From contig CM068372.1 in assembly GCA_034769895.1 (NCBI GenBank), forward strand, positions 235,866,843-235,930,842: DNA of 64,000 nucleotides, given 5' to 3'. The stretch is from Magicicada septendecula (taxonomy: Eukaryota > Arthropoda > Insecta > Hemiptera > Cicadidae). The position numbers were made by a program, and so were the translations under genes. The notes beneath the pieces are model-generated. The model ran no database searches and had not been told where the DNA came from. It worked only from the letters and a program-made list of their open reading frames with translations. The stretch's first letter is position 1. Each line of letters starts with the position of its first letter. Below, one piece after another: positions 36,980 to 48,489 of this stretch.

Positions 36980-38040
36980 TATTTATCCCTGGGATAGAGA
37001 GTACACGGTTGGTTTGATTCCACTTTGAAACAACGAAGTTACCGAGTAAAATTTACCAAATATCAGAATATGTTATTACATTCTTTATAAAACGTGTGCC
37101 AGATGATACACTAACAGCAAGTTTCACTATAAATAAAATGTAATAAGAAAAGTAAGTCTACAAAATCTGGGATAGCTAGATCGCGGAATACGCATGCGTC
37201 TAATACACATACAAATTAATGGAATGACCTCAATTGGTGGTAAAATACACCACACTATGTATTACTGCAAACCATTGATACGGGAGTTACAGGAATTAGT
37301 GGTCTGTGATACATAGTGTAGTGTATTTTTAAAAAAATATGACGACATAGGCGTCATATGTATTTCTGTGACTGTTTTAGTTACACATTTTATCAATTAG
37401 ACGTAACAGTAAACGAGATGTTGTGTTTGGCTTGTTATGTGATTAAAACGATCTATTAAAAAAAAGCAAAGTTATTTGCTAAGGTGAATCATGTATCGTG
37501 AGACATCAATCTTTGATGCGAGTACCCGATATCGTTATTGTTATCCTGCGCTATATCGCAACCGCTCAGCGCTTCTACACACTTGCCTTCCTTTGTCATG
37601 CGAAACCGGTGGCCCATTACACGGCCTGCAGATATCACTGAACGTGCATACCGTGCTAATAAAATTTACGTTATGTTATTAAAGTCGCAAACCAAAATGC
37701 CTGTTTTTACACACTAGCTCGCGCGCATAAAATATACACTATTTCTTAAATTTTCATTTTCTAATACATTAATTTTCCAGATAAGACATATAAAGCATTA
37801 CGTTATACTTAGGGATAACGTGAGTATAGGCCTAATATACAAGTACTCGCAATACGCTTGAGTACAACGCTTACTGTGGACAGGGTCACGTTGACGGGAT
37901 GGAAGAGAATCGGATCCCAAGAAGTTATTTAAATATAAAAATGCGCGATAAAAACAAGGTGGGAGGACCAAGGAAGATAATGCACAGCTTACGTAAATAA
38001 ATAAATGTTTTCATACAAGGAAATACAAGAATGTAATGAA
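36980..38040. other. AT-rich unique DNA with one small inverted repeat
   Basis: No gene seen. A 23-bp imperfect inverted repeat sits at 37242-37264 and 37306-37329. Confidence 0.4.
37242..37329. repeat. Small inverted repeat (23-bp arms)
   Basis: AAAATACACCACACTATGTA pairs with TACATAGTGTAGTGTATTTT across a 41-nt spacer, with one mismatch. Confidence 0.7.
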
Positions 38041-38043
38041 AAC

Positions 38044-38350
38044 ATAAAATTTACAGGCATTGCACAAATGCAATGCACAGAGAAGGGCATTGAAAATGCT
38101 TCAATAAATCTAAAAAATATATATATTTATGTTCATTCACCAATCAATGAATTCATTCTTCATTTACCAATGTACAGATTATAAGTTAAATGTAGTCGCA
38201 TTCATAAGCGAAGTTTTATATGTGTACTACGTTATTGACAACAAAGAAGTAGTTTCTATGGAAACTCACCGGTTCCCATTTTCGATCACGCACCAGCGAT
38301 CGGCCGCAAATGTGCGACACGTCCTTATAAACATTTTCAATGTTAAAAAT
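38044..38350 (-). mobile_element. Family 2 (HINE/DINE-like) short copy
   Basis: On the minus strand it starts TTAACATTGAAAATGTT. It then passes through CGTGTCGCACATTTG, GTGCGTGATCGAAAATGGGA and ACTACTTCTTTGTTGTCAAT, and reaches CATTTTCAATG, the reverse complement of the start. The hairpin GCATTGCATTTGTGCAATGC (8-bp stem, 4-nt loop) and CTGTAAATTTTAT follow. Both ends match the long copy at 51153-53790, but the 2.3-kb interior is absent and the junction lies in a short (AT)n run. About 307 bp, non-coding. Confidence 0.75.
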
Positions 38351-38354
38351 AAAA

Positions 38355-38985
38355 TATTTAAAACAAAAACTAGATATTAATCGAGTTATGGTCACTAAAC
38401 ACTAATATTTCCCGTTTCTATAAAACACAAATGTTTACAACATTTAAATCATCTTATATGCACACACATTAAGGAACAGTCTATATTTAATTTTAACATA
38501 CGTAAAACTAATGCTACTTTCACTACAGCATATCGTGTTAAAACTAAACATGCACACTCTTCATTCATGATAGAAATATCGTTATACTGAAAGATGTCCC
38601 ACGTCCTCATATCATTAAAACTCCGTTAATATTTATCGCATCAACATAAAACTACACGACAAGTATAACAATTGCGTTTTTACTGGTTTTCACAATTCAT
38701 TGTTTACACTTCCGTCAGTTCACACTTTATTTGTTGGTGTGTGTGTGTAACGTTTATACGTTCATTGTATCGTTTCTGACGTACAACACGCCTCAAATTA
38801 CGTTACAACCTATATACACTACAACTACGAATACGACAACATACACAAAATGAATTTACTGGAACGTATAAGTATACAGTATTAAGATTTAAGATTCACA
38901 GTAACATCATAAAAGAGCAAACAGATCTGGACGGACGCGGCACATTCAAAGCCTTCCCAAAGTTATGTATAAACATGATGAAAGA
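38355..38985. other. AT-rich unique DNA, no gene seen
   Basis: No credible frame or repeat match noticed. Confidence 0.4.
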
Positions 38986-38987
38986 TT

Positions 38988-39250
38988 TTGAACAGTCGCT
39001 TAGAGATGCGCAGTGGACAAACACCTCGTTGCGAGGCTAGAAAAAGTCTCAGTCATTTCGCACACGCGTACAACAGTCTTATACAGTATTTCACAGTGAG
39101 AACATCGGCTGCAAAAGACTGACGAGAACATTAGCAGCATGTGTGTGACAGAGACAGGCAGTGCATGAGTGAGACGGTGAACTGTTATCGCGTTGTCTCC
39201 TTTCTCTCGACCCTAGACACTATACACTATACTTGCAAGTGGGGGTAATT
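38988..39250 (+). repeat. Interspersed repeat, copy 2 (partner at 11077-11320)
   Basis: Aligned in direct orientation with 11077-11320 (AGAGATGCGCAGTG, CTCGTTGCGAGGCTA, GAACATCGGCTGCAA, CTATACTTG). This copy has about 40 bp extra near 39170-39215. Class unknown. Confidence 0.6.
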
Positions 39251-39445
39251 TTTGGCGGGTTTTGCGCAGATCACCGCTTCAAAACGCTGCCACGCTTTTA
39301 AGAACGCTGCCAATTGAAGATGTTTTAATTAAACCGAAACGCGTTCTGTAAAATAAAAGAAATAATTATAGGGACTGTCCTCGCGGAAGTACTAGGGCTA
39401 ACTGTAAAAATCAACATGAATAAAGTCACACAAACTACAATAATA

Positions 39446-42400
39446 AAATATCGGTATGGAGAACCATACATGACTTCCATGTTCTAAGATTTATATTTAA
39501 AATCATATTTGAAATGAAATATTTCCATAGAAACTACGTCTTTCTACTTATTGCTTCAGCATTAACCACAGTACTGTGGTCACTAACGTATACCACCTCA
39601 CGTTTTCGCACTCGATTTTCACCGATGATGGCAGTCGATGGCACTGCCGAAACGTCTGGTTTTGTAGAAAAAATTGGACTACGGCTAAAGAGCCCGGGAA
39701 GCAATTTTAACAAAAAACTACTTCTTTGTTGCCGACAACGTAGTACACATATAAAAAATTCTCCCCTCCACCTTCAACTATAATTTTTAATAATAGAAAA
39801 TTACCCCCACCCCGTTCACCTAACCTCTTCATTTATAGATATTTCATCTACGTTTCTACAGTGGATTACTATGAGCTTCTTATCACGATACTTTATTTAT
39901 AAAAATTAAGTACTTTACTCTTGTTAAATCATAAAATGTTTCAGGTAAACTACCCCCTTCTCTTAACCGATCTTCTCCAAAATCAATAGACCTTCCGTCC
40001 TCTACAATTCAGGGAAGCATGCAAAAAATATTTGATTCTGTTTGATTGTGCGGCAGTTATCGTTCGTCATGGAAACATTTCTCTTGTTACAACATAAAAT
40101 ATAGCAGGTAAACTACCCCTTTCCCTTAACCGATCTTCACCAAAATCAATAGACGTTGAGCTCTCTGCAACTCAGGAAAGAGTGCAAAAAATTATTTGAT
40201 TCTCATTGAATTTTCGGCAGTTATCGTTCGTCATAAAAAAATTACCCTTTTTAAAACATAAAACGTTGCTGATAAACTACCCCTTCCCTTAACCGACCTT
40301 CAACAAAATCAACAGACCTTGAGTTCTCTTTAGTTCAAAAAGGTGTGCAAAAACCTAGTTGATTGTTTGAATTTACGGCAGTTATCGTTCGTCATATAAA
40401 AAATTACCCTGGTTAAAACATAAAATGTTGCTGGTAAACTACCCCTTTCCCTTAACCGATCTTCACCAACACCAATAGGTATTGAGAATTCTACAATACA
40501 GGGCTGTATGCAAAACATCATTTGATTCTGTTGGAATTTGCGGCTGTTATCGTTTACTATAGAAAAAAATTACCCTTGATAAAAAACCGTTGCCGGTAAA
40601 CTACCCCTTTCCCTTAACCGATCTTCACCAAAAACGATAGGTCTTGAGTAATCTACAAATCAGGCCCGTATGGAAACAATTATTTGATTCTGTTTGAATT
40701 TGCGGCTGTTATCGTTTGCCATAGCAAACACCCTTGATAAAACATAAAACGTTGCTGGTAAACTACCCTATTCCATTAACCAATCTTCACCAAGAACAAT
40801 AGGTCTTGAGACCTCTACAATTCAGGACTGTATACAAAACATTAGTTGATTCTCTTTGAATTTACGGCAGTTATCGTTCGTCATAGAAAAAATACCCTTG
40901 TTAAAACATAAAACGTTGCAGGTAAACTACCCCTTTCCCTTAACCGATCTTCAACAAAATCAACAGACCTTGAGTTCTGTATAATTCACAAAGGTATGCA
41001 GAAGAGTAATTGATTCTGTTTTAATGTATGGCAGTTATCGTTCGTCAAAACAAAATTACCCTTGATAAAACATAAAATGTTGCTGCTAACAACCCTATTC
41101 CCTTAACCGATCTTCACCAAAATCAATAGACCTTGAGCTCTCTGCAACTCAGGAAAGAGTGCAAAAAATTATTTGATTCTCATTGAATTTTCGGCAGTTA
41201 TCGTTCGTCATAAAAAAAATTACCCTTTTTAAAACATAAAACGTTGCTGATAAACTACCCCCTTCCCTTAACCGATCTTCAACAAAATCAACAGACCTTG
41301 AGTTCTCCTTAGTTCAAAAAGGTATGCAAAAACCTAGTTGATTCTGTTTGAATTTACGGCAGTTATCGTTCGTCATATAAAAAATTACCCTTGTTAAAAC
41401 ATAAAATGTTGCTGGTAAACTACCCCTTTCCCTTAACTGATCTTCACCAACACCAATAGGTATTGAGAACTCTACAATACAAAGCTGTATGCAAAACATC
41501 ATTTGATTCTGTTTGAATTTGCGGCTGTTATCGTTTACTATGGAAAAAAATTACCCTTGAAAAAAAACCGTTGCTGGTAAACTACCCCTTTCCCTTAACC
41601 GATCTTCACCAAAAACGACAGGTCTTGGGTACTCTACAATTCAGGCTTGTATGCAAACAATTATTTGATTCTGTTTGAATTTGCGGCTGTTATCGTTTGC
41701 CATAGAAAACACCCTTGATAAAACATAAAACGCTGCTGGTAAACTACCCTATTCCATTAACCGATCTTCACCAATAACAATAGGTCTTGAGAACTCTACA
41801 ATTCAGGGCTGTATGCAAAACATTAGTTGATTCTCTTTGAATTTACGGCAGTTATCGTTCGTCACAGAAAAAATACCCTTGTTAAAACATAAAACGTTGC
41901 AGGTAAACTACCCCTTTCCCTTAACCGATCTTCACCAAAAACAATAGGTCTTTAGTACTCAACAAAACAGGACTGTATGCAAAAACATATTTGATTCTGT
42001 TTGAATTTGCGGCTCTTATCGTTTGCCATAGAAAATACCCTTTTAAAACATACAACGTTGCAGGTAAACTACCCCTTTCCCTTAACCGATCTTCACCAAC
42101 ACCAATAGGTATTGAGAACTCTACAGTACAGGGCTGTATGCAAAACATCATTTGATTCTGTTTGAATTTACGGCTGTTATCGTTTGCCATACAAAATACC
42201 CTTGATAAAACAAAAAACGTGGCAGGTAAACTACCCCTTTCCCTTAAACGATCTTCACCAAAAACAAAAGGTCTTTAGTACTCAAGAAATCAGGGCTGTA
42301 TGCAAAAACGTATTTGATTATGTTTGAATTTGCGGCTGTTTTCGTTTGCCATAGAAAATACCTTTGTTAAAACATATAACGTTGCCGGTAAACTACCCCT

Positions 42401-42704
42401 TTCTCTTAACCGATCGTTACCAAAATCAACAGATCTTGAGAACCCTACAATTCAGGGCTGTATGCGAAACATTATTTGATTCTGTTTGAATTTGCGGCTG
42501 TTATCGTTTGCCAAACAAACAAAATTACCCTTGATAAAAAAAAACCTTTGCAGGTAAACTACCCCTTTCCCTCAACCGATCTTCACCAAAAACAATAGGT
42601 TCCGAGTACTCTACAAATCAGGGCTGCATACAAAAAATTATTTGATTCTGTTTGAATTTGCGGCTGTTATCGTTTGCCATAGAAAAAAAATCTACAGACA
42701 CACA

Positions 42705-42749
<45 letters not shown>

Positions 42750-42868
42750 TTTTCGAAAAACGACTTTTTTTCATGTTTTGTGTGTAGTACAATCAGAATC
42801 TGCAATAATCTCGAACACGATTTTTTTTGCCATCACCATACTTCCATTTCCTTAAGGAACATGGAAGT
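39446..42868 (-). mobile_element. Family 1 (HINE/DINE-like) copy C: complete, 17 minisatellite units
   Basis: Read on the minus strand, the head (ACTTCCATGTTCC) starts at 42868, followed by a (TG)n tract, 17 tandem units of about 163 bp and the tail. The tail holds CGTAGTACACATATAAAA and ACCACAGTACTGTGGT on the plus strand. The end reads GAACATGGAAGT, hairpin GTATGG-TTCT-CCATAC, CGATATTT at 39446. Units are marked by CGATCTT-type boxes near 39969, 40130, 40294, 40457, 40617, 40778, 40944, 41108, 41271, 41438, 41598, 41763, 41922, 42085, 42246, 42412 and 42575. No protein is encoded: short frames such as 39514-39783 recur only because the DNA repeats. Confidence 0.8.
39910..42680 (-). repeat. 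Minisatellite array, 17 units of ~163 bp, with 6-unit higher-order repeat
   Basis: Successive unit spacings are 159-167 bp. Two unit types are mixed: one with GGCAGTTATCGTTCGTCAT and one with GGCTGTTATCGTTTGCCAT. The six units from about 40070 to 41045 and those from about 41048 to 42025 agree unit by unit in their private variants, with offsets of 977-985 bp, so a 6-unit block was duplicated as a whole. Confidence 0.85.
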
Positions 42869-42869
42869 A

Positions 42870-43785
42870 AAATGAGTAATTAAAATATTCTTATACAACT
42901 TCTGTTATTTGTTCCAATCCCACTTTTAAATTAAGTTTGGTAATCTGTAGAGGTACGTGCAACTTTTAAAATGCTATAAATCTATTAATTCTTGTTGTGA
43001 AGAGATACGAAAAATACCTATATAACCATACTTTTATTATTTATCTAAGAAAAACGACAGAGTTTCTCGCTGTAGTTGATCCTTTTCAGTTATTTGCAAA
43101 CATCCTTTTCACTCTTTCGAGTCCCATTGCAAAAGTTAATGTCGTTGACAAAAACTGACTCATTAAATTTGTGAAAAATGCATGTTGCCAGAGAACGTTT
43201 CAATAATTTTGGTAGATCATTTAATTCCGATATTTTTATTTCATATGTTTCTGTACTAGCTAGAGAAGATGAAATCCTTAGCACAAGTTGACTCCTCACT
43301 GTCTTTGTCGGATTCATTCAGGACAGCATGAATATTTTTTCTTGCATTTTTCAGTCTTATCCTCAATTAAAATTGCATTAACATCACTTTCCAGGCACTC
43401 TGAAGTTGACTTTGTAGCAAATACTACAACGCTTTCAGAATCGCTTTCTTCCGAAAGGAAACGACGACGAATTTGTTTTACTGTACAAATACAGTATACA
43501 AATTCTTATCGTTTGGATAATCGACCGTTTGGATTTCGACGTAGTACTGTATCTAGTGACGAGGTGGAATCAATATTTAGAGCTCACGAACGGTAAAAAC
43601 TTTTGCAGAGCCTTAAACATCCCGAAAGATAAAATGTAAATTAATAACGGAAGAAAGAGCGCAGACATGACGCTAGACAGGCACTGGATAAGGTACGTAA
43701 GATAACTGATATGAGGCACAGTAAAGGTTATTCATTAACTGAACAGCCGAACGAATTCTCAGGTTTAACTGGGCCTTTAGGAATT
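42870..43785. other. Unique DNA, no accepted gene
   Basis: A 62-codon minus-strand frame near 43320-43510 is rich in Ser/Glu and Lys/Cys but has no recognised motif and was not accepted as a gene. Confidence 0.35.
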
Positions 43786-43789
43786 TGCC

Positions 43790-44240
43790 TGTTTGGGACA
43801 CGTCTCACGATGACCTTTGAACGCATCAACCGATTTCCGAAAACTTGAAACTTTCCAAACATGTTTAAACTTTTACCTCACAAACCCCTACTGTTTTTGA
43901 GAAGTTGATCCTCCCAAAAATAAGGGCGCGGGAAGCAAAGACGTCAGGGATCAAAATTCTGAACAAATCGAAAAAAATCCGTGTAGGATATCAAATAATA
44001 GAGAATTCTGCAAAATCGGAACGTAGTGTTCAATGTTGGATATCTCAAAATTTTGGGGCACAAAGGTTCAAAATTTTTGAAAAATTGTAACAATTTACGC
44101 CGGATATCATACTAAAGGGAATTTAAAGCCAAACTCGAATTTAGTTGTCTACTTTGAATTTTTTTAATTGTAGCGTCTCAACGAGCCAAAAATAGAAGTC
44201 AACATTTTGGAAAAATTGTAAGTCTACTACGTGGAACACA
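43790..44240 (-). repeat. Diverged interspersed repeat, copy 2 (inverted partner at 34680-35255)
   Basis: The reverse complement shares ordered blocks with 34680-35255 (TTTTTGGGAGGATCAA, GAAATCGGTTGATGC, GTGAGACGTGTCCCAAA). Class unknown. Confidence 0.5.
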
Positions 44241-44244
44241 TGTA

Positions 44245-46300
44245 TAACGACTGCAGTCCATCACAACACCGTAAGATTTTGTTTTGTACACAGAATAATT
44301 AACTTTGATACTTGGCACTTTATTTGTAATCTCTTCATTTGTATATGTATACAAAAATATATAAAATTTTTTCCTCTTTGTGGAGTTTCTCAGTTAACGC
44401 TACGAATCGTGCAAATTAAGAATTTCATTCACAGCTTAAAAACACTGAAACTTATTAATCTGATATTATCTAATAACAAATGTATCTGCTTTAAAACAGT
44501 GAACGAGGTCTGCAGCTCAGGCAGCTTACTAGTGTATCAGATCTATCTGGCTTTCAGGCAAAATATTATTAGAAAATTCAATCTTTAAACATTTTTACCA
44601 CGCCAAGCTGTTTATCGGAGTTCTCCGCCACCTGAGAAGGATAGATTAGCGATTCAATTCTTGTCATTAAAGGAACGGTAAGCGATTTTATAGAATACAA
44701 TGTAAGCAGAAGTTGCGTTAGTAAATTTTTTGCAATTCGTTTCTGGAGTAACACTACGCGTTGTCAATAGAATCAAGTTACTTCGTATCACGAGTTAATT
44801 ACATTTCTTCCCTGCAAAACACTGTCGACTCTGCAGCTTCACTAATGCAGTTTACGTGTATCTGTGTCGTAACGTGAGCGCGTTGTGTCGAGTAATCGCA
44901 TCCCCAGTTCGATTGCATTTCAGCGGATTACTCGCAACCAACTAAATACAAATAAATCTCCGGGCGCGAGTTATTTTTGTTACTAACGTCAGTCGAAAGT
45001 GATCTATTGTGTCTTGCAGCGAAACGCTCGCAAAATCTTATTAAGAGTAATTTGACGTTTTCGAGTTAAATCGTTTTCTTCGTCGGTAACTGAATCACAT
45101 CACGAAAGATAAACTCAGCTGTATCGTAGTAGTTAAGTGTTATAACACACACACAGCTGTGTACTGTATCTTATTGTTTTCAAAACTGTAACGGTGGAGT
45201 GTAATTAAAACGTACACGCGTTTGTTTGTTCTGTAGTGCGTAAAAATCGCGAAACGACATACACGAGGGGACAACAGTACACACGCAGTTCATTCACGTA
45301 GCGAACATCGTTTATTACAAAAACTGACAATTTTTTTATTTTATTTTTTACCCAAACACAATATTTCAACGAATACGGATTTACCGACAAAATATTGTTT
45401 CAACATATTAAGGTCACTTGTTTTGTGCATGTGTAATAACAGAAATGTATTACAGTGGTCAAAATATGTCACATCAGTCGGAGCTTTTAATAATTCAGTA
45501 CTATAGATCGTCGGAAAATCACGAAGCCGCATTATATCATACTGCAACATTACAAACTGATGTTTATTTAAATTTGTGGAGCCCCAATTTTTGGAGCGCC
45601 AATTACTACAATACAAAACGTCGATTCAAGTTAACCAATTTAAATGCATTTATATATTGTGTATTGAATTCATGGGTGTAATCGTAATAAGAAGATGATA
45701 CCGTACGTTATTTACGTTTAAAATCGTTCCATTATTTATTTATTTAAACAACATCTCTCATATCGGATATCAAACAATAACTCATTATTTAATCGTTTGT
45801 ACGAAGTTTTCGTACATAACTTATTGCTAACAAATTACATACATAAGTTATATACAACTCTTATTATCTAATTGTAATTACTTTAAAATGTTTATTTTGC
45901 TCTCGGCTTACTCATGGTTTGTTCATATTTTTGCAATTGCTGATTCATTAGCTTCAAAAATGAATTTAATTCTATTCAAACTTCTTTTATATTACTTTGT
46001 TTTACTTTCTACTGCATATGCATTTTTTGTTTCTTTATCATCAAAGACTTTACTAATTACGTTAATTCAAAAATTACTTATTTCTCTTATCATTTACGTT
46101 ACTAATTTCTAAATTTGATACAAGAAATATTATTCTAATTTTTACTGCTTTTACATTTATGTATCATTTATTTATTTTAATATTGGTTGAATGTCTTCCA
46201 TTCAAACTTTAATTAGTGTCTTTCAACTGTCTGTAATTAAATGTTTTTTTATCACCTCGTTTGACGTGGTTATTCATCTGTACGTCCTCCGTGTTCTTCT
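44245..46300. other. AT-rich unique DNA, no gene seen
   Basis: Contains frames up to 91 codons in low-complexity AT sequence, including a hydrophobic one at 45888-46112; none is credible as a gene. Confidence 0.4.
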
Positions 46301-46390
46301 GGGCTGGTCCTCTGCATGTGCTTCTGGTCCTCTGGTCGTGTCCTCTGCATGTGCTTCTAGTCCTCTGATCGTGTTCTCTGTGTGTGCTGA
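46300..46390. repeat. Short minisatellite, ~33-bp unit, about 2.5 copies
   Basis: TCCTCTGCATGTGCTTCT-GTC and CTCTGGTCGTG alternate and then repeat with small changes (CTCTGATCGTG, CTCTGTGTGTGCT). Confidence 0.75.
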
Positions 46391-46394
46391 TTAA

Positions 46395-47840
46395 TAGTCG
46401 TCTCGTCTCACGTCACATGCTGCCAGTGTGTCCATAGACCTCATCGTATGTATTTTGCAGCTCTGGCTGTATAGCTAGTTGATCCTGTGACTCTTACGAT
46501 AATTGTGAATTTGTGTCTTCGACTGACATAGCCTCCTGCGGCAATGGTTGAATTGAGAAGAAGAAACTTTATTAGCGCGACCTGGTATTTATAGTCAGGT
46601 CGTCCAAAAATTCCTGTCTGAACGCTTTTCAACTTGTCAGATTCTGTCGAGGCGTTACTACCCCCACTCTGGTTCAATTCACTATTTTCGCCTATTTTCA
46701 CGAATTACGAAGTTTGTTTCACCTCACTCGATGTTCAGTCGATCACTAATTTTTATGTGATTACTAAACGTAAATTGCACTTCTTTATGGTATTCACAAA
46801 AAGAGTTATTCACGTATTATTTTACGTATAGTACTTGCACTTTTCGTCACCTCTGTATGGTTTTTTAACATTTTATTTATCTATAATTTCTACACACTTT
46901 GGTGTCTTTTGTTTTATTCTATCGTACATAGTTTTCTTATAATTAACAATAAACATATAACTATTCTACTTGAAAAAGGGTTGGTTACATTTCAGGAACG
47001 GACAGGTTTCACACACACTAACAAAATACGCGCGTACACAACGCTAGCGACAGGTGTGTAAAAACTGCATGTCCATGCATGAATTCTGTACTCCCTATTT
47101 TTTCTACGATTTAGCTTATGCAATCTGAATCATGTTTATTAATTCATATTTATTATTTATTTTATTTATTTGGGCAATGCACAGTATCGTTACTGTTTGT
47201 ACTGTTGCAATACACTATACGTTATACCGTATATTATTTATTTTATACACTATAAAACTTAGTATTTTGTTTGTTTGTTCAGACTTTCCTACATAAAGAA
47301 TTTACCAGCTACCGCGTTTCCTATACGGTGATATCTCGCTACTACTACTATCATCAGTGGAGATTAGGGAGGACAATCGGCATATGAACCGCCCAAGTGG
47401 TTACCAGCAACATCCGTAGCTGCTGATGTTACTCTATCCGGCTAGCGTGCCCCCGTTTTGAAACTCTAGAAACTTTAGCCCTCATTGTCACATGTCTTAA
47501 TTTTGGCTAGAATTAATCAAGACAATAAAATGAAAGAAGGATTTTGCTAGACTAGAAGCTGGCCAGGAGGCAGATTGGTTAGTCACAGGGAGACGGATTT
47601 AGCCCCCCAAATATTTTGAATGCATAAAATAATCAAGGTATAAAAACGTACAAAATTTTACATAATTAAAAATTCCGAAAGACTTAATCTCAAAGTCAAC
47701 TCAAATAATGCTTAACTGTATATACAGTATATTGTGAGTTGACAATATAGTTTTCTAGTCCTCGTTCAGTTATTTCGTCCGCGAAACTGAGTTCATTGTG
47801 CGTTTTTTCAGATTTCTCGTTAAATAAAGTCGCGTTGTCT
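46395..47840. other. Mostly unique DNA, no gene seen
   Basis: A minus-strand TATAAATA-type box near 46585 and AATAAA near 46570 look LTR-like, but no LTR ends could be defined. Confidence 0.35.
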
Positions 47841-47842
47841 AA

Positions 47843-47843
<1 letters not shown>

Positions 47844-47923
<80 letters not shown>
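47844..47923. repeat. (AC)n microsatellite
   Basis: An 80-bp AC tract. Confidence 0.97.
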
Positions 47924-47925
<2 letters not shown>

Positions 47926-48299
47926 GATATATTGAGTTGTTTACGTAATAGAATTTCAACACGTTCAAATCTTACCAAGATATACTTTGATTACATACGT
48001 ACATACATACGGGCGCGCGGCGCGTGTGTGAGTGAAAATCGTTTACGTACTACTGAGTTTTGCTCATGTTAAAATTCATTTATTTCTGCGTCACGAAAAA
48101 CAGGTTTCCTCAGAAACAGATAAAGCATACTCTTACACGTACGTACGGGCCTGTCAAAGCTATCTTCCATTAAACCATGAACCAAATGTGGGATGTAAGG
48201 TTGTAAACTTCAGTGATAGCACAAAGCGATGAAATGAAGTCTTTGAATTCTGACACTGCAAATAAGTTGATTTGTATGGGCGCAGTGGCAAAGCAGTAT

Positions 48300-48480
48300 T
48301 TTCTTTGGTAATTTCAGTTTTCCGATGTTCTAATACTTGGTTTAATACTTCATATTTTTTGATCAAATAAAAAATATTCCTTCTTGATGGTGCATTTTCG
48401 AAATTAATTTTCCATTGTTCCACAATAGTATTTTCACCCAAGATTGTAATAAGTTTTGACAACAATTTATCGGTTTTCAT
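48300..48480 (-). pseudogene. Possible N-terminal (helix-turn-helix) fragment of a Tc1/mariner transposase
   Basis: A minus-strand open frame of 106 codons contains ENTIVEQWKINFENAPSRRN, IFYLIKKYE and VLEHRKTE. It resembles the DNA-binding start of mariner-superfamily transposases, where W--F---APSR-TI--L-KKFE-TGSVL-KR is common. The rest of the frame has no catalytic region, so at most a truncated end remains. This rests on one short motif and could be chance. Confidence 0.4.
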
Positions 48481-48489
48481 TGAAATTCA

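Noticed and set aside
39514-39783. An 89-codon frame with a hydrophobic, signal-peptide-like start (MKYFHRNYVFLL), recurring at 17250-17534 and 31293-31556
   Set aside because: It recurs because the DNA belongs to the family-1 tail. It is antisense to the element, is interrupted in copy B, and differs in its C-terminal part, so there is no sign of protein-level selection.
39910-42680. Regular ~163-bp periodicity considered as a CRISPR-like or gene array
   Set aside because: Units are contiguous tandem repeats without unique spacers, in a eukaryotic repeat context: a minisatellite.
43320-43510. Minus-strand Ser/Glu-rich frame (RRRFLSEESDSES) resembling an acidic transposase start
   Set aside because: Only about 62 codons, no start context and no downstream domain; too weak to call.
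46441-46701. Possible second LTR on the minus strand (TATA-like box near 46585, AATAAA near 46570)
   Set aside because: No inverted TG...CA ends or repeat partner could be defined.
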